Below, in pieces: positions 24,336 to 34,013 of a stretch of DNA of 64,000 bases. Source of the DNA: Rhizobacter koreensis. GTDB taxonomy: Bacteria > Pseudomonadota > Gammaproteobacteria > Burkholderiales > Burkholderiaceae_C. Each line of letters starts with the position of its first letter. The first letter of the stretch is position 1. The translations under genes and the position numbers were made by a program. The notes beneath the pieces are model-generated. The model made no database searches, was not told the origin of the DNA, and worked only from the letters and a program-made list of their open reading frames with translations. The stretch covers positions 1-64,000 of the forward strand of contig NZ_JABWMJ010000011.1 of NCBI RefSeq assembly GCF_013366375.1, given 5' to 3'.

Positions 24336-25529
24336 ATGAGACCGTTGCAAGGCATCACCGTCGTCACCCTCGAGCACGCGATCGCGGCGCCGTTCTGCAC
24401 CCGACAGCTCGCCGACCTCGGCGCGCGCGTCATCAAGATCGAGCGCCCCGGCGTCGGCGACTTCGCGCGCGGCTACGACCAGCGCGTCAAGGGGCTGGCG
24501 TCGCACTTCGTCTGGACCAATCGCAGCAAGGAGAGCCTGAGCCTCGACGTCAAGCACCCGAAGGCGGCCGAGCTCCTGAGGCAGCTGATCGTCGAGAAGG
24601 CCGACGTCGTCGTGCAGAACCTCGCCCCGGGCGCGGCGGCGCGGCTCGGCGTGTCGTTCGACGCGCTGAGGGAGCGCCGGCCCGACCTGATCGTCTGCGA
24701 CATCTCGGGCTACGGCGACGACCCGGCAAACCCGGGCCCTTACCGCGACAAGAAGGCGTACGACCTCCTGATCCAGAGCGAATCGGGGTTCGTCTCGATC
24801 ACCGGAACGCCCGACGAGCCGTGCAAGGCGGGCCTCTCGATCGCCGACATCGCCGCCGGCATGTACGCCTACACCAACATCCTCGCCGCGCTGCTGCAGC
24901 GCGCCATCGACGGCAAGGGCCGCCGCATCGACATCTCGATGCTCGAGGCGATGGGTGAGTGGATGGGCTACGCCATGTACTACGCGTTCGACGGCGCACC
25001 GCCGCCGCCCCGAGCCGGCGCCGCCCACGCGACGATCTACCCGTACGGTCCGTTCCCGACCGGCGACGGCAGGACCGTGATGCTGGGCCTGCAAAACGAG
25101 CGCGAGTGGCAGCAGTTCTGCGCCAAGGTGCTGCGGCAGCCCGAACTCGCGAACGACGCGCGCTTCACCGGCAACGCGAAGCGCGTCACGCATCGCGATG
25201 CGCTGCGCGCGCTGATCGTCGAAGCGTTCGCGCCGCTCTCGGCCGAGCAGGTGCTCGAGCGCATCGACGACGCGCAGATTGCCAACGCGCAGGTCAACGA
25301 CATGGCCGGACTGTGGGCGCATGCGCAGCTGAAGGCGCGCGAGCGCTGGCGCGAGGTCGACTCGCCGGTCGGGCCGGTGCCGGCGCTGCTGCCGCCCGGA
25401 TCGTGGGACGACGGCGAGCCGGTGCTCGACCCGGTTCCCGCGCTCGGCCAGCATACGGATCGCATCCTCGCCGAGCTCGGCGTCGATGCGGCCGGCGTCG
25501 CCGCCTTGCGCGCCGCCGAGGCGATATGA
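24336..25529 (+). CDS. Class III (CaiB/BaiF) CoA-transferase
   Basis: A 397-residue family III CoA-transferase. It opens with RPLQGITVVTLEHAIAAPFC and TRQLADLGARVIKIERP. The catalytic Asp lies in KKAYDLLIQSESGF near residue 150, and RRIDISMLEAMGEWMGYAM follows. It would activate a dicarboxylate by moving CoA from succinyl-CoA or acetyl-CoA. In known itaconate degradation a CoA-transferase of this kind precedes the hydratase and lyase found on either side here. It starts 5 bp after the hydratase gene and its stop overlaps the lyase start (ATGA, 25526-25529). Confidence 0.85.
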   Translation: MRPLQGITVVTLEHAIAAPFCTRQLADLGARVIKIERPGVGDFARGYDQRVKGLASHFVWTNRSKESLSLDVKHPKAAELLRQLIVEKADVVVQNLAPGAAARLGVSFDALRERRPDLIVCDISGYGDDPANPGPYRDKKAYDLLIQSESGFVSITGTPDEPCKAGLSIADIAAGMYAYTNILAALLQRAIDGKGRRIDISMLEAMGEWMGYAMYYAFDGAPPPPRAGAAHATIYPYGPFPTGDGRTVMLGLQNEREWQQFCAKVLRQPELANDARFTGNAKRVTHRDALRALIVEAFAPLSAEQVLERIDDAQIANAQVNDMAGLWAHAQLKARERWREVDSPVGPVPALLPPGSWDDGEPVLDPVPALGQHTDRILAELGVDAAGVAALRAAEAI

Positions 25530-26341
25530 AGGCACCGCGCAGCTATCTGTTCGTGCCCGGCGATCGGCCCGACCGTTTCGCGAACGCGCTCGCGAGCGCC
25601 GCCGATGCGGTGGTCGTCGACCTCGAGGACGCCGTGCCGGCCGCCGCCAAACCGGCGGCTCGCGAGGCGGTCGCCGGCTTGCTCGCCGACGAGCGCAGCC
25701 GCGATCGCATCGTCGTTCGCATCAACGACGAAGCGACGCCGTGGTTCGACGCCGACTTGGCGCTCGTTGCAGAGCACGACGCCGGCGTCGTGATGCTGCC
25801 GAAGGCGGAACGCGTCGCGACGATCGCGCGCATCCGCTCCAACGCTCCGAGTGCGGTCGTTCTGCCGCTCGTCGAGACCGCGCGCGGCGTGCTCGCCGCC
25901 GACGCGCTCGCCGCCGCCGAAGGCGTGCAGCGGCTCGTGTTCGGCACCGTCGACTACGCCCTCGACATGGACCTGCAAGGCGAGCTCGCCGCATCGCTTG
26001 GACTCGACTATCCGGCCGCACGGCTGGCGCTCGCGTCGCGCGCGGCCGGATTGCTGCCGCCGGTCGCCGGCGTCACCGTCGCGATCGCCGACGAGGCCCA
26101 GCTTCGCGCCGATGTCGAGCGGGCGCGCGCGCACGGCTTCGCCGCCAAGCTCTGCATCCACCCGAAGCAGGTCGCCGCCGTGCACGCGCTCCTCGCGCCG
26201 AGTGCCGACGAGCTCGCGTGGGCCGAGCGCGTGCTCGCCGCGGCCGATGCGGCCTTCGGCGCCGCCGTGCAGCTCGACGGCCGCATGGTCGACAAACCCG
26301 TCATCGAACGCGCCCGTCGCATCGTGCAGCGCGCGCACTAA
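25526..26341 (+). CDS. CitE-type acyl-CoA lyase (citramalyl-CoA lyase-like)
   Basis: A 271-residue HpcH/HpaI aldolase-superfamily protein of the CitE branch. Signature parts are SYLFVPGDRPDRFANAL, the Mg-binding VVVDLEDAVPAAAKPAAR, VVLPLVETARGVLAAD, and LVFGTVDYALDMDLQ with a metal-binding Asp. The ending GFAAKLCIHPKQVAAVHALL is typical. Such enzymes split citramalyl-, malyl- or citryl-CoA by retro-Claisen cleavage; with the neighbouring hydratase the expected products are acetyl-CoA and pyruvate. Translational coupling to the CoA-transferase supports a shared pathway. It is of normal length and complete. Confidence 0.82.
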   Translation: MKAPRSYLFVPGDRPDRFANALASAADAVVVDLEDAVPAAAKPAAREAVAGLLADERSRDRIVVRINDEATPWFDADLALVAEHDAGVVMLPKAERVATIARIRSNAPSAVVLPLVETARGVLAADALAAAEGVQRLVFGTVDYALDMDLQGELAASLGLDYPAARLALASRAAGLLPPVAGVTVAIADEAQLRADVERARAHGFAAKLCIHPKQVAAVHALLAPSADELAWAERVLAAADAAFGAAVQLDGRMVDKPVIERARRIVQRAH

Positions 26342-26371
26342 CCCGAACAACCCCGTCAGCGAAGAGAAACC

Positions 26372-27739
26372 ATGGCCGCTTCCATCATCGACTCAACGAT
26401 CTTTCAGGGCATCTTCACGACCGACGCGATGCGTCACGTGTGGAGCGACGAGAACCGGACCGCCAAGTACGTCGAGATCGAGCGCGCGCTCGCGATCGTG
26501 CAGGCGCGCCTGGGCATCATCCCGCAGGAGGCGGCCGACGAGATCGTCAGCCACTGCCGCATGGAAGAGATCGACATGGCCCGGCTGCGGGAGCAGACCG
26601 AGCGCATCGGCTACCCGATCCTGGGCGTGGTCACGCAGCTCAACCAGCTCTGCCGCGACAAGCTCGGCGAGTTCGTCCATTGGGGCGCGACCACGCAGGA
26701 CATCACCGACACCGCCACCGTGCTGCAGATCCGCGAGGCGCTCGAGCTCGTCGACGGCGAGCTCGCGGCGATCGCCGCAGCGATGGCCAAGCTCGCGAAG
26801 GAGCATCGCCTGACGCCGATGATCGGCCGCAGCAACCTGCAGCAGGCGATCCCGGTGACCTTCGGCTACAAGGTGGCGGGCCTGCTGTCGGCGATCCTGC
26901 GCCATCGGGAGCGCCTCGCGCAGCTGAAGGAGCGGGTGCTGGTCGGCGAGTTCGCCGGCGCCGCCGGCACGCTCGCATCGCTGGAGAAGGGCGCGATGGA
27001 AACGCAGGCGGGTCTGTGCGCCGAGCTCGCCCTCGGGCAGCCCACGATCGCCTGGCACACGATCCGCGACAACATCGCCGAGACCGGCGCGCTGCTCGGA
27101 CTCATCGGCGGCACGCTCGGCAAGCTCAGCATGGACGTCAAGCTGATGATGCAGACCGAGGTCGGCGAGGTGTTCGAGCCGTACCACCACGGCCGCGGCT
27201 CGAGCAGCACGATGCCGCAAAAGCGCAACCCGATCGCGAGCTGCTACATCCACGCGGCGATCAGCGTGGTGCGCCAGCACGCTGCTGCGCTGATGGACGC
27301 GATGGTCGCCGACCACGAGCGCTCGACCGGCCCGTGGGAGATCGAGTGGATCGTGCTGCCGGAGGCGTTCTGCCTGATCGCCGGCGCGCTGAAGCAGTCG
27401 CGCGCGATCGTCGAGGGGCTCGAGGTCGATGCGGCGGCGATGCGGCGCAACATCGCGCTGACCGGTGGCCTCGTCATGAGCGAGGCGGTGATGATGGGCC
27501 TCGGTCCCTACATCGGCCGGGAGTACGCGCACGATCTCGTTTACGACCTCTGCCGCGAGTCGCTGGCGACGAAGCAGCCGCTGATCGACCTCCTCGCCAA
27601 GCACCCCGAGATCGAGCCGCACGTGCCGCGCGCCGAGCTCGAGCGCATGCTGGCGCCGGCCAACTACCTCGGCCAGTCGGGCGTGATGGTCGACCGCGTG
27701 CTCGACAAGATGGCGCAGGGCGGCCGCGCGTCGGCTTAA
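26372..27739 (+). CDS. Fumarase/aspartase-superfamily lyase, PcaB-like
   Basis: A 455-residue protein of the adenylosuccinate lyase/3-carboxymuconate cycloisomerase branch. Visible signatures are VHWGATTQDITDTATVLQ near residue 108, the catalytic loop SSSTMPQKRNPIAS near residue 284, and HRLTPMIGRSNLQQA. Members eliminate fumarate from N- or C-succinyl compounds or cyclise carboxymuconate. It closes the gene set 30 bp after the CitE-type gene but is not part of the known itaconate route, so its substrate is open: a fumarate-releasing or aconitate-type reaction feeding the CoA-dependent steps is possible. The stop overlaps that of the convergent TPR gene. Confidence 0.75.
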   Translation: MAASIIDSTIFQGIFTTDAMRHVWSDENRTAKYVEIERALAIVQARLGIIPQEAADEIVSHCRMEEIDMARLREQTERIGYPILGVVTQLNQLCRDKLGEFVHWGATTQDITDTATVLQIREALELVDGELAAIAAAMAKLAKEHRLTPMIGRSNLQQAIPVTFGYKVAGLLSAILRHRERLAQLKERVLVGEFAGAAGTLASLEKGAMETQAGLCAELALGQPTIAWHTIRDNIAETGALLGLIGGTLGKLSMDVKLMMQTEVGEVFEPYHHGRGSSSTMPQKRNPIASCYIHAAISVVRQHAAALMDAMVADHERSTGPWEIEWIVLPEAFCLIAGALKQSRAIVEGLEVDAAAMRRNIALTGGLVMSEAVMMGLGPYIGREYAHDLVYDLCRESLATKQPLIDLLAKHPEIEPHVPRAELERMLAPANYLGQSGVMVDRVLDKMAQGGRASA

Positions 27740-29130
27740 GGGCGGCTCGACAACAGTCGCTTCCACCACGGCGGCGGCTCGGGCGGGGCCGCCGCAGCGT
27801 GCGCAGCGCCACCGAACGTGGCCGCCGCCTTCTCGTACAAGGGCCGCAACACCTCGGTGGCTTGCGAGGGCGTTCCCGCCTCGGCCGCGCCGCGCGACCA
27901 CGCATCGAGCGCCGCCAGTGCGCGCGCAGGTGGATGCTCGGTCGCGGTGCCGCGGTCGAAGTCGATCCAGGTGACGAGGCCCGGCACGTCCGCGGGCAGG
28001 ATCTCGGCCGGGTGGCCGAGCATTTGCAGCGCGTTCGACGCGTTCGCCTCGGCACGCGCCCAGTCCTGCCGCGCCGCGAAGCAGAAGGCGGCGCTCATGC
28101 GCACGTACGGCACCCATTGCGGGTCGACCGCGCCGGCCACCATCGTCAGCAGTTCGGTGGCACGCGCGAAGTCGCCGCGGTCGCGCAGCGCGAACGCGAG
28201 GTTCACGTCGACCGCCGGGTCGAGCGCGTAGAGCTCGTGGGCGCGTTGCAGCGTCGCGAGCGCGTCATCGGTCAGCCCGAGCCCGGGTCGTCGCTGCGCG
28301 GCGAGCCCGGCGACCAAGGCCGAGGCTCGCGCGGCGCGGTCGATCAGCGACGCGAGCTCGGCGATCACCGGCGTTGGCGCGGCCACCTCGTCGAGCGCGC
28401 GGCGCGCCTCCTCGGGCTGGCCGCGGCGCAAGGCGGTGTGCACGGCGAGGATGGCGGCGTCCGGCTCGCCCGGAAACGCGTGGCGGAAGTCGGCGAGCAC
28501 GCTCGCCGCCGCGAGCGCCCGGCCGGCATCGAGCATGCACGTGGCACGCCGCAGCGCGTAGGTGCTGAGGTTGGGCTCGATCGCGACCGCGTGCTCGATG
28601 CGGGCGAGCGCCTCCCCGCGCTGGCGGGCGCGCCCGTGCAGTTCGGCCGCGAGCGCCAGCGCGGCCGTGTGATCAGGATGCCTGGCGAGGAAGCCTTCGA
28701 CTCGCTCGAGCGCCGCGTCGATCTGCCCGGCCTCGGCCACGTCGGCTGCACCGTCCAGCAGCCGGGCATCGGCGTCGGCGAGCCCGAACGCGTGCTCGTG
28801 CAGTTCGAGCACGCCGCCGGCGAGGTCGAGCGCGCGCATCGGCGCGACCGGACAGGGTTGGCCGTTGCGGAAAAAGCCCGTGCGCAGCGCGGTGGTTCCG
28901 CGCGCCTTCAGGCGGCTCGCAGCGGCCGCCGCATCGGGTTCATGCCGGTAGCTCTGCCGGATCTGCACCAGATGCAGCGCGAGGCCCGACCGCACGTTGC
29001 GCAGGGGGTGCATGTAGCCCTGTTCGCCGGCGCGGAACAGCTCGCCGACCACGTAGTCGGCGCCTCCGAGCGTGAGCGTCTTGCCGCTGAAGTGGTCAGG
29101 CCGATGCCGCTTCAGGTCGAGTGCTTCCAC
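27736..29130 (-). CDS. TPR-containing protein of unknown function (464 aa)
   Basis: The first 110 or so residues form a separate domain (LTLGGADYVVGELFRAGEQG, PLRNVRSGLALHLVQI) that I do not recognise. From about residue 120 to 420 the protein is helical with tetratricopeptide-like pairs (ALERVEGFLARHPDHTAALA, ALARIEHAVAIEPNLSTYAL, ATLQRAHELYALDPAVDVNL). It ends Pro-rich and basic (PPEPPPWWKRLLSSRP). There is no signal peptide. It is convergent with the lyase operon and divergent from the helicase gene, so it is a single-gene unit. A role in binding partner proteins is all that can be suggested. Confidence 0.75.
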   Translation of the reverse strand: MEALDLKRHRPDHFSGKTLTLGGADYVVGELFRAGEQGYMHPLRNVRSGLALHLVQIRQSYRHEPDAAAAASRLKARGTTALRTGFFRNGQPCPVAPMRALDLAGGVLELHEHAFGLADADARLLDGAADVAEAGQIDAALERVEGFLARHPDHTAALALAAELHGRARQRGEALARIEHAVAIEPNLSTYALRRATCMLDAGRALAAASVLADFRHAFPGEPDAAILAVHTALRRGQPEEARRALDEVAAPTPVIAELASLIDRAARASALVAGLAAQRRPGLGLTDDALATLQRAHELYALDPAVDVNLAFALRDRGDFARATELLTMVAGAVDPQWVPYVRMSAAFCFAARQDWARAEANASNALQMLGHPAEILPADVPGLVTWIDFDRGTATEHPPARALAALDAWSRGAAEAGTPSQATEVLRPLYEKAAATFGGAAHAAAAPPEPPPWWKRLLSSRP

Positions 29131-29372
29131 GCGTGGGTTCCTCGGGCGTATGGACGGGGCTTGGCGCCGGCGCTGCTCGCGACGCTGGTCTTGTCGGACG
29201 GGGCGTGCAACTTCCCGCCCGTCGCCGCATCGTGGCGCGCGACCGCCGATCGCAAACGCCAGCCGGGGCGATCTTCGCGGATGCTGCGGCGACTCGATGC
29301 AGCTGTCTCGTCAGGACGACGGAGGCGCCGAGGCTGTCCGAGGCGGTTGCGCCGCGAGCCGACAATCGCGGC

Positions 29373-31978
29373 ATGGACGTCGCGCTCGCTTTGCCGCCCG
29401 CTCGCGCCGCCGCAGGCGGCGCGGCGCTGCGGTGCGAGGACGCGGAAAGCGCGTCAGTGCCTCGCGACGTGAACGCGGCAGCGGGCCGGTCGGCGCCGCA
29501 CGAGCGCCGCGGATCCGACGAGGACGCCGTGTCCGGTGAGCCCGCGCCGGCAGCCGCCCCCACGCGCTATACCGTCTCCGTCCGCACCCTCTGTGACTTC
29601 ACGGCCAAGCGCGGCGATCTCGACCGCCGCTTCAGCCCGTCGGCGACGGCCATCGAAGGCATGAACGGCCAGGCCGCGGTGGTGGCGCGCCGCGGCTCGG
29701 GCTACGACAGCGAGATCGTGCTCGAAGCCGAGTGCGGCGAGCTGCGGGTCCGCGGTCGCGCCGACGGCTACGACCGCGTCCGCGGCACGGTCGAGGAGAT
29801 CAAGACGATCCGCGGCGAGCCGGCGCAGATCCCCGAGAACCGGCGTGCCCTGCACTGGGCGCAGCTCGAGTCCTACGCGGCGATGCTGTGCCGGCGCGAA
29901 GGCTACCCGCGCATCGAGCTCGCGCTCGTCTACGTCGATGCGGTGACGCAGCACGAGACGGTGCTGCGGCGCTCCTGTACGGCGGCCGAGCTCGAGGCGG
30001 CGTTCGAGGCGCGCTGCGCCGCGTACGTCGGCTGGGCGCGGCAGGAGGCACGCCACCGCAGCACGCGCGACGCCGCGCTCGGGGCGCTCGCGTTCCCGCT
30101 CGGCGAGTTCAGGGCCGGCCAGCGGCGCCTCGCCGAGACGGTCTATCGCGCCGCGCTGAACGGCCGCTGCCTGCTCGCGCAGGCGCCCACCGGCATCGGC
30201 AAGACCCTCGGCACGTTGTTCCCGCTGCTGCGCGCGATGCCGCGGCAGAAGCTCGACAAGATCGCCTATCTCACGTGCAAGAGCACCGGCCGTGGTCCGG
30301 CGCTCGAGGCGCTCGCGCGCCTGCGCGCCCCCGCCGCCGAGGGTGCGATCCGCGTCGTCGCCATGGTCGCCCGCGACGAGGCGTGCGAGCACCGCGACAA
30401 GGCCTGCCACGGCGACTCGTGTCCGCTCGCGAACGGCTTCTACGACCGCCTGCCGGCGGCCCGTGCCGCGGCGGTCGCCGAGGGCTGGCTCGACCCGCAA
30501 ACGCAGCGCCGCATCGCGCTCGAGCACCAGGTCTGCCCGTATCACCTGGGCCAGGAGCTGGTGCGCTGGGCCGACGTGGTGGTCGGCGACGTCAACCACG
30601 CCTTCGACCCGAACGGCCACCTGCTCGCGCAGGCGAGCGCGCTCGAGTGGAAGGTCGCGCTGCTGGTGGACGAGGCGCACAACCTGGTCGAACGCGCGCG
30701 CCGCATGTACAGCGCGTCGCTCGGCGCCGCCGAGGTACGCGCGGCCGCGCGGGTGGCTCCGGTCGGGCTGCGGTCGCGCTTCGCACGGCTGGTGCGCGCG
30801 TTCGAGGGCGTCACCGCGAACGAGGCCGAGGCGTACCGGGTGCACGACGAGGTGCCGGAGGCGATCGGCGACGCGCTGCAGGCGCTGCTGACCGCGCTCG
30901 GCGAGCACCTGCAGAGCGAGCCGCTCGCGACCGGACGCTGCTCGAGTTCTACCTGGCGGCGATCGCGTTCCAGCGCCTCGTGGAGCGCTTCGGCAATCAC
31001 TCGATCGTGGACGTCGAGCGGGCGCCCGGCGCGGCGGCGGTCGATGCCGATCGGGCGGAGCGGATCGGACTCCCGCGGTCGGGTGCGCGCGGCGTCGACG
31101 CGGGACGACCGTTCCTGGCGCGGCCTCACGATGCGCATGCCGACGCGGCGAGCGAGCTGCCCTTCGCGAACGCGCCGGAGTCGAGCGCGCCGGTCATCAG
31201 CATCCGCAACGTCGTGCCGGGCGCCTTCCTGCGCGCGCGCCTGGCCGCATGTCACGCCGTCACGCTGTTCTCGGCAACCCTCGGCTCCGAGCGCTACCAG
31301 CGCGACATGCTCGGTCTGCCGGAGAGCACGCTGTGGCTCGACATCGAGTCGCCGTTCGAGGCATCGAACCTCTCGGTGCGGATCGCGGACCGGCTGTCGA
31401 CGCGTTATCCGCACCGCGCGGCGTCGCTCGACGGCATCGTCGACCTCATCGCGGCGCAGTGCGCCGGCCAGCCCGGCAACTACCTCGCGTTCTTCAGCAG
31501 CTTCGACTATCTCGATCAGGCTGCCGCGCGCCTCGCGCTGCGCCACCCCGAGCTGCCGCAGTGGCGGCAGTCGCGCTCGATGCTCGCCATCGAGCGCAAG
31601 CACTTCCTCGAGCGCTTCAGGGCCGACGGCCGCGGCGTCGGCTTTGCAGTGCTCGGCGGCTCGTTCGCCGAAGGCGTCGACCTGCCCGGCACGCGCCTGA
31701 TCGGCGCGTTCATCGCCACGCTCGGGCTGCCGCCGGTGTCGCCGATCCACGAGCAGTTTCGCGCCCGCCTCGACGCGCTGTTCGGCAGCGGGCACGGTTA
31801 CGCGGACTTGGTGCCCGGACTGCAGAAGGTCGTGCAGGCCGCCGGTCGCGTGATCCGCTCGCCCGACGATCGTGGCTGGCTGTGGCTGATGGACGGCCGC
31901 TATCGCCGCCCCGAGGTGCTCGCGCTGCTGCCGGCGTGGTGGCGCATCGATCGGTCCGCCGTGGCGCGCGTCGCCTGA
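29373..31978 (+). CDS. Nuclease-helicase fusion: PD-(D/E)XK domain plus XPD/DinG-type helicase, apparent frameshift
   Basis: An N-terminal RecB/Cas4-like nuclease motif is visible at residues 125-147 (VRGRADGYDRV, then EEIKT), with a supporting AQLESYA. The helicase part has Walker A APTGIGKT near residue 271. Four cysteines spaced as in the XPD iron-sulphur domain lie at residues 337-390 (EACEHRDKACHGDSCPL and VCPYHL), with Walker B LLVDEAHNL near 432. At about 30905-30935 the frame changes by one base and continues LLEFYLAAIAFQRLVERF to motif VI (VQAAGRVIRSPDDRG). The shift is a mutation, a sequencing error or, less likely, programmed. ATG 29373 is the best start. The likely role is DNA repair. 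Confidence 0.7.
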
Positions 31979-32081
31979 GCGCCAGGCGGCGTCGCGGGCG
32001 CTGCTGAGCGACACTGCCGCTCTGCCCGCCGTCGCGGCGGTTCGCCGCGGGGCTCCCCTCCGACCCAGCCCCGCACCGTTC

Positions 32082-33533
32082 ATGTTCGACGCGGCGTCAT
32101 CCCTCGCACTGGCTCGCCGCCGCCTCGCGCGCGCGATCCGCGCGCTGCGCAACCGGGTGCGCGGCACGTCGCGGCAGACCCGTGCCGACGTCGCACCCGA
32201 CTTCTGGAGCAACCTGCGCGACGAGCTCGCGGCCGGCGGGCGCTGGCTCGACCGCGTCGTGGTGCTGGTCTACGCGAGCCTCACCGGCCTCAGCGTGGTC
32301 GGCTTCACGCTGCTGACCGAGCGTGCGAACGCCGCGTTCGAGGCGATGCGCCAAGCGGGCGCCTGGGGTGCCTGGCTGCCGGTGCTGTGGACGCCGGGGC
32401 TGACCGTGCTGCTGCTCTGGTGGACCCGGCGCTTCGCGCCCGGTGCGCACGGGTCGGGCATTCCGCAGGTGATGCGCGCGCTCGACGAGGCGATCGAGCC
32501 GGCGCAGCGCTCGTGGCTGGTGTCGACGCGCCTTTCGCTGCAGAAGATCGCGCTGGTCACCGGCGGCATGCTGGCCGGGCTCTCGATCGGCCGCGAGGGG
32601 CCCACGGTGCAGGTGGGCGCCGGCATCATGGCCGGCGCGCGTCGCTGGCTCTCGCGCCGCTCGACGATCGACGTCAACGACCTCATGGTCGCCGGCGCGG
32701 CCGCGGGCATCGCGGCCGCGTTCAACACGCCGCTCGGCGGCATCGTGTTCGCGTTCGAGCAGCTGTCGCGGCGCCATCACCTGTCCAACAGCAGCCTCGT
32801 GATCTCGAGCATCGTGCTGGCCGGGCTCGTGTCGGTGGCGGTGTTCGGCAACGTCACCTACTTCGGCCAGCTCCGCGTGCAGACGCTCTCGTGGGACCTG
32901 CTCGGACCGGGGCTCGTGGTCGCGCTGGTGGCGGGGCTCGCGGGCGGCCTCTTCTCGCGCCTCGTCGTCGCCTCGGCGCGCGGGCTGCCCGACCGCGTGA
33001 GCCGCTGGCGCGCGGCGCATCCGCTGCGCTTCGCCGCCGCCTGCGCCGCGGGCGTCGCGATGATCGGCGTCGTCACCGACGGGGCGACCGCCGGCGCCGG
33101 ATACGCGCCGACGCGCGCCATGCTCGAAGGCACCCAGGAGCTGCCGGGCGTCTTCACGGTGCTGAAGTTCTGCGCGACCTGGCTGTCGGCGTGGACCGGC
33201 GTGCCAGCGGGCCTGTTCGCGCCGTCGCTCACGATCGGCGCGGGCATCGGCCACGACGTCGCGCTCTTCACCGGTGTCGCCCCCGAGGCCGCCATCCCGC
33301 TGATCGCGCTGGGCATGGTCGGCTTCCTCGCCGCGACCACGCAGGGGCCGGTCACGGCGTTCATCATCGTGATGGAGATGGTGTCGGGCCATTCGATGGT
33401 GCTCAGCCTGATGGCGTGCGCGCTGCTCGCGAGCGCGGTCTCGCGCCTGTTGACGGCGCCGATGTACCTGGAGCTCGGCGCGCTGATCAGCTTGCCGGCG
33501 CCGTCCGGCGCGCCGTCACCGGCGCCTCGCTGA
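32082..33533 (+). CDS. ClC-family chloride channel/transporter
   Basis: A 483-residue inner-membrane protein with the ClC selectivity signatures in order: GSGIPQ near residue 124, GREGPTVQVGAGI near residue 171 (with the gating Glu), and PAGLFAPSLTIGAGIG near residue 375. About ten to twelve hydrophobic helices can be traced, and no CBS domains follow. Of the two internal acidic residues in E. coli ClcA (PLAGILFIIEE), the second is Gln here (PLGGIVFAFEQ), which matters for proton coupling. The gene stands alone, 100 bp after the helicase gene, and is likely to serve chloride balance or acid tolerance. Confidence 0.88.
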   Translation: MFDAASSLALARRRLARAIRALRNRVRGTSRQTRADVAPDFWSNLRDELAAGGRWLDRVVVLVYASLTGLSVVGFTLLTERANAAFEAMRQAGAWGAWLPVLWTPGLTVLLLWWTRRFAPGAHGSGIPQVMRALDEAIEPAQRSWLVSTRLSLQKIALVTGGMLAGLSIGREGPTVQVGAGIMAGARRWLSRRSTIDVNDLMVAGAAAGIAAAFNTPLGGIVFAFEQLSRRHHLSNSSLVISSIVLAGLVSVAVFGNVTYFGQLRVQTLSWDLLGPGLVVALVAGLAGGLFSRLVVASARGLPDRVSRWRAAHPLRFAAACAAGVAMIGVVTDGATAGAGYAPTRAMLEGTQELPGVFTVLKFCATWLSAWTGVPAGLFAPSLTIGAGIGHDVALFTGVAPEAAIPLIALGMVGFLAATTQGPVTAFIIVMEMVSGHSMVLSLMACALLASAVSRLLTAPMYLELGALISLPAPSGAPSPAPR

Positions 33534-33613
33534 GCATCGCCAGCGGCCGGCGAGGGCGGTGTCTTCACCGAGGCGCCGAGCTCACGAGCCGGCGTACGCT
33601 GGCCCCCGCTGGA

Positions 33614-33772
33614 CAGCGCGACGCCCATGCGGGCCAGGGAAGCGAGCACGCCTTTCATGAGCGACTGCATCACCGCCGCGAGCAGCGTCGCGCCGTCCTC
33701 GCCTTCGAAGGTGACCGTGGTGGTGGCGCCGTGGTCGCTTTCCTCGTTGGTCCAGACGATCCGGGCGTCCGG
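33614..33772 (-). pseudogene. SRPBCC/AHSA1 domain fragment
   Basis: On the minus strand a short run reads DARIVWTNEESDHGATTTVT and FEGEDGATLL, the central strand pair of AHSA1-type (SRPBCC) proteins. AVMQSLMKGVLASLARMGV follows, resembling the C-terminal helix with about ten residues missing between. There is no N-terminal half. The protein family binds hydrophobic ligands or acts as an Hsp90 co-chaperone in eukaryotes. The fragment is probably a decayed gene. Confidence 0.4.
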
Positions 33773-33777
33773 AACGC

Positions 33778-33903
33778 GTGATGAGCGAGCGCTACCCCAC
33801 CGAAGAATCGTGCGACCAGGCGATCGACATGTGCGAGTCGACGGCCGAGAGCTTCCGCCAGCTCGACGCGGTGCTTGCGGCGCGGCCGCGGCAAGCGGCT
33901 TGA
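33778..33903 (+). pseudogene. Second AHSA1-type C-terminal fragment, opposite strand
   Basis: Starting at the point where the minus-strand fragment ends, the plus strand reads MSERYPTEESCDQAIDMCES and TAESFRQLDAVLAARP to TGA at 33901. This is the family's C-terminal helix with the usual ERYP(S/T)(K/E)E lead-in. The two pieces point outward from a common boundary near 33775, which suggests an inversion breakpoint. There is no function. Confidence 0.4.
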
Positions 33904-34013
33904 GTACGCGACGCGGCCGCCGCACGTTCGGTATCGTGCCGTCCATCTGGCAAGCAGCAACGCCGACCCATGGCGTGGCTAGCATCGACGTTCCGCAACT
34001 GCCGGCGCGACTC

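Noticed and set aside
25486..29472. A 1328-codon plus-strand frame
   Set aside because: It is an Arg-rich shadow of the CitE-type and PcaB-like genes and antisense to the TPR gene; no domain is recognisable and codon composition is that of an off-frame.
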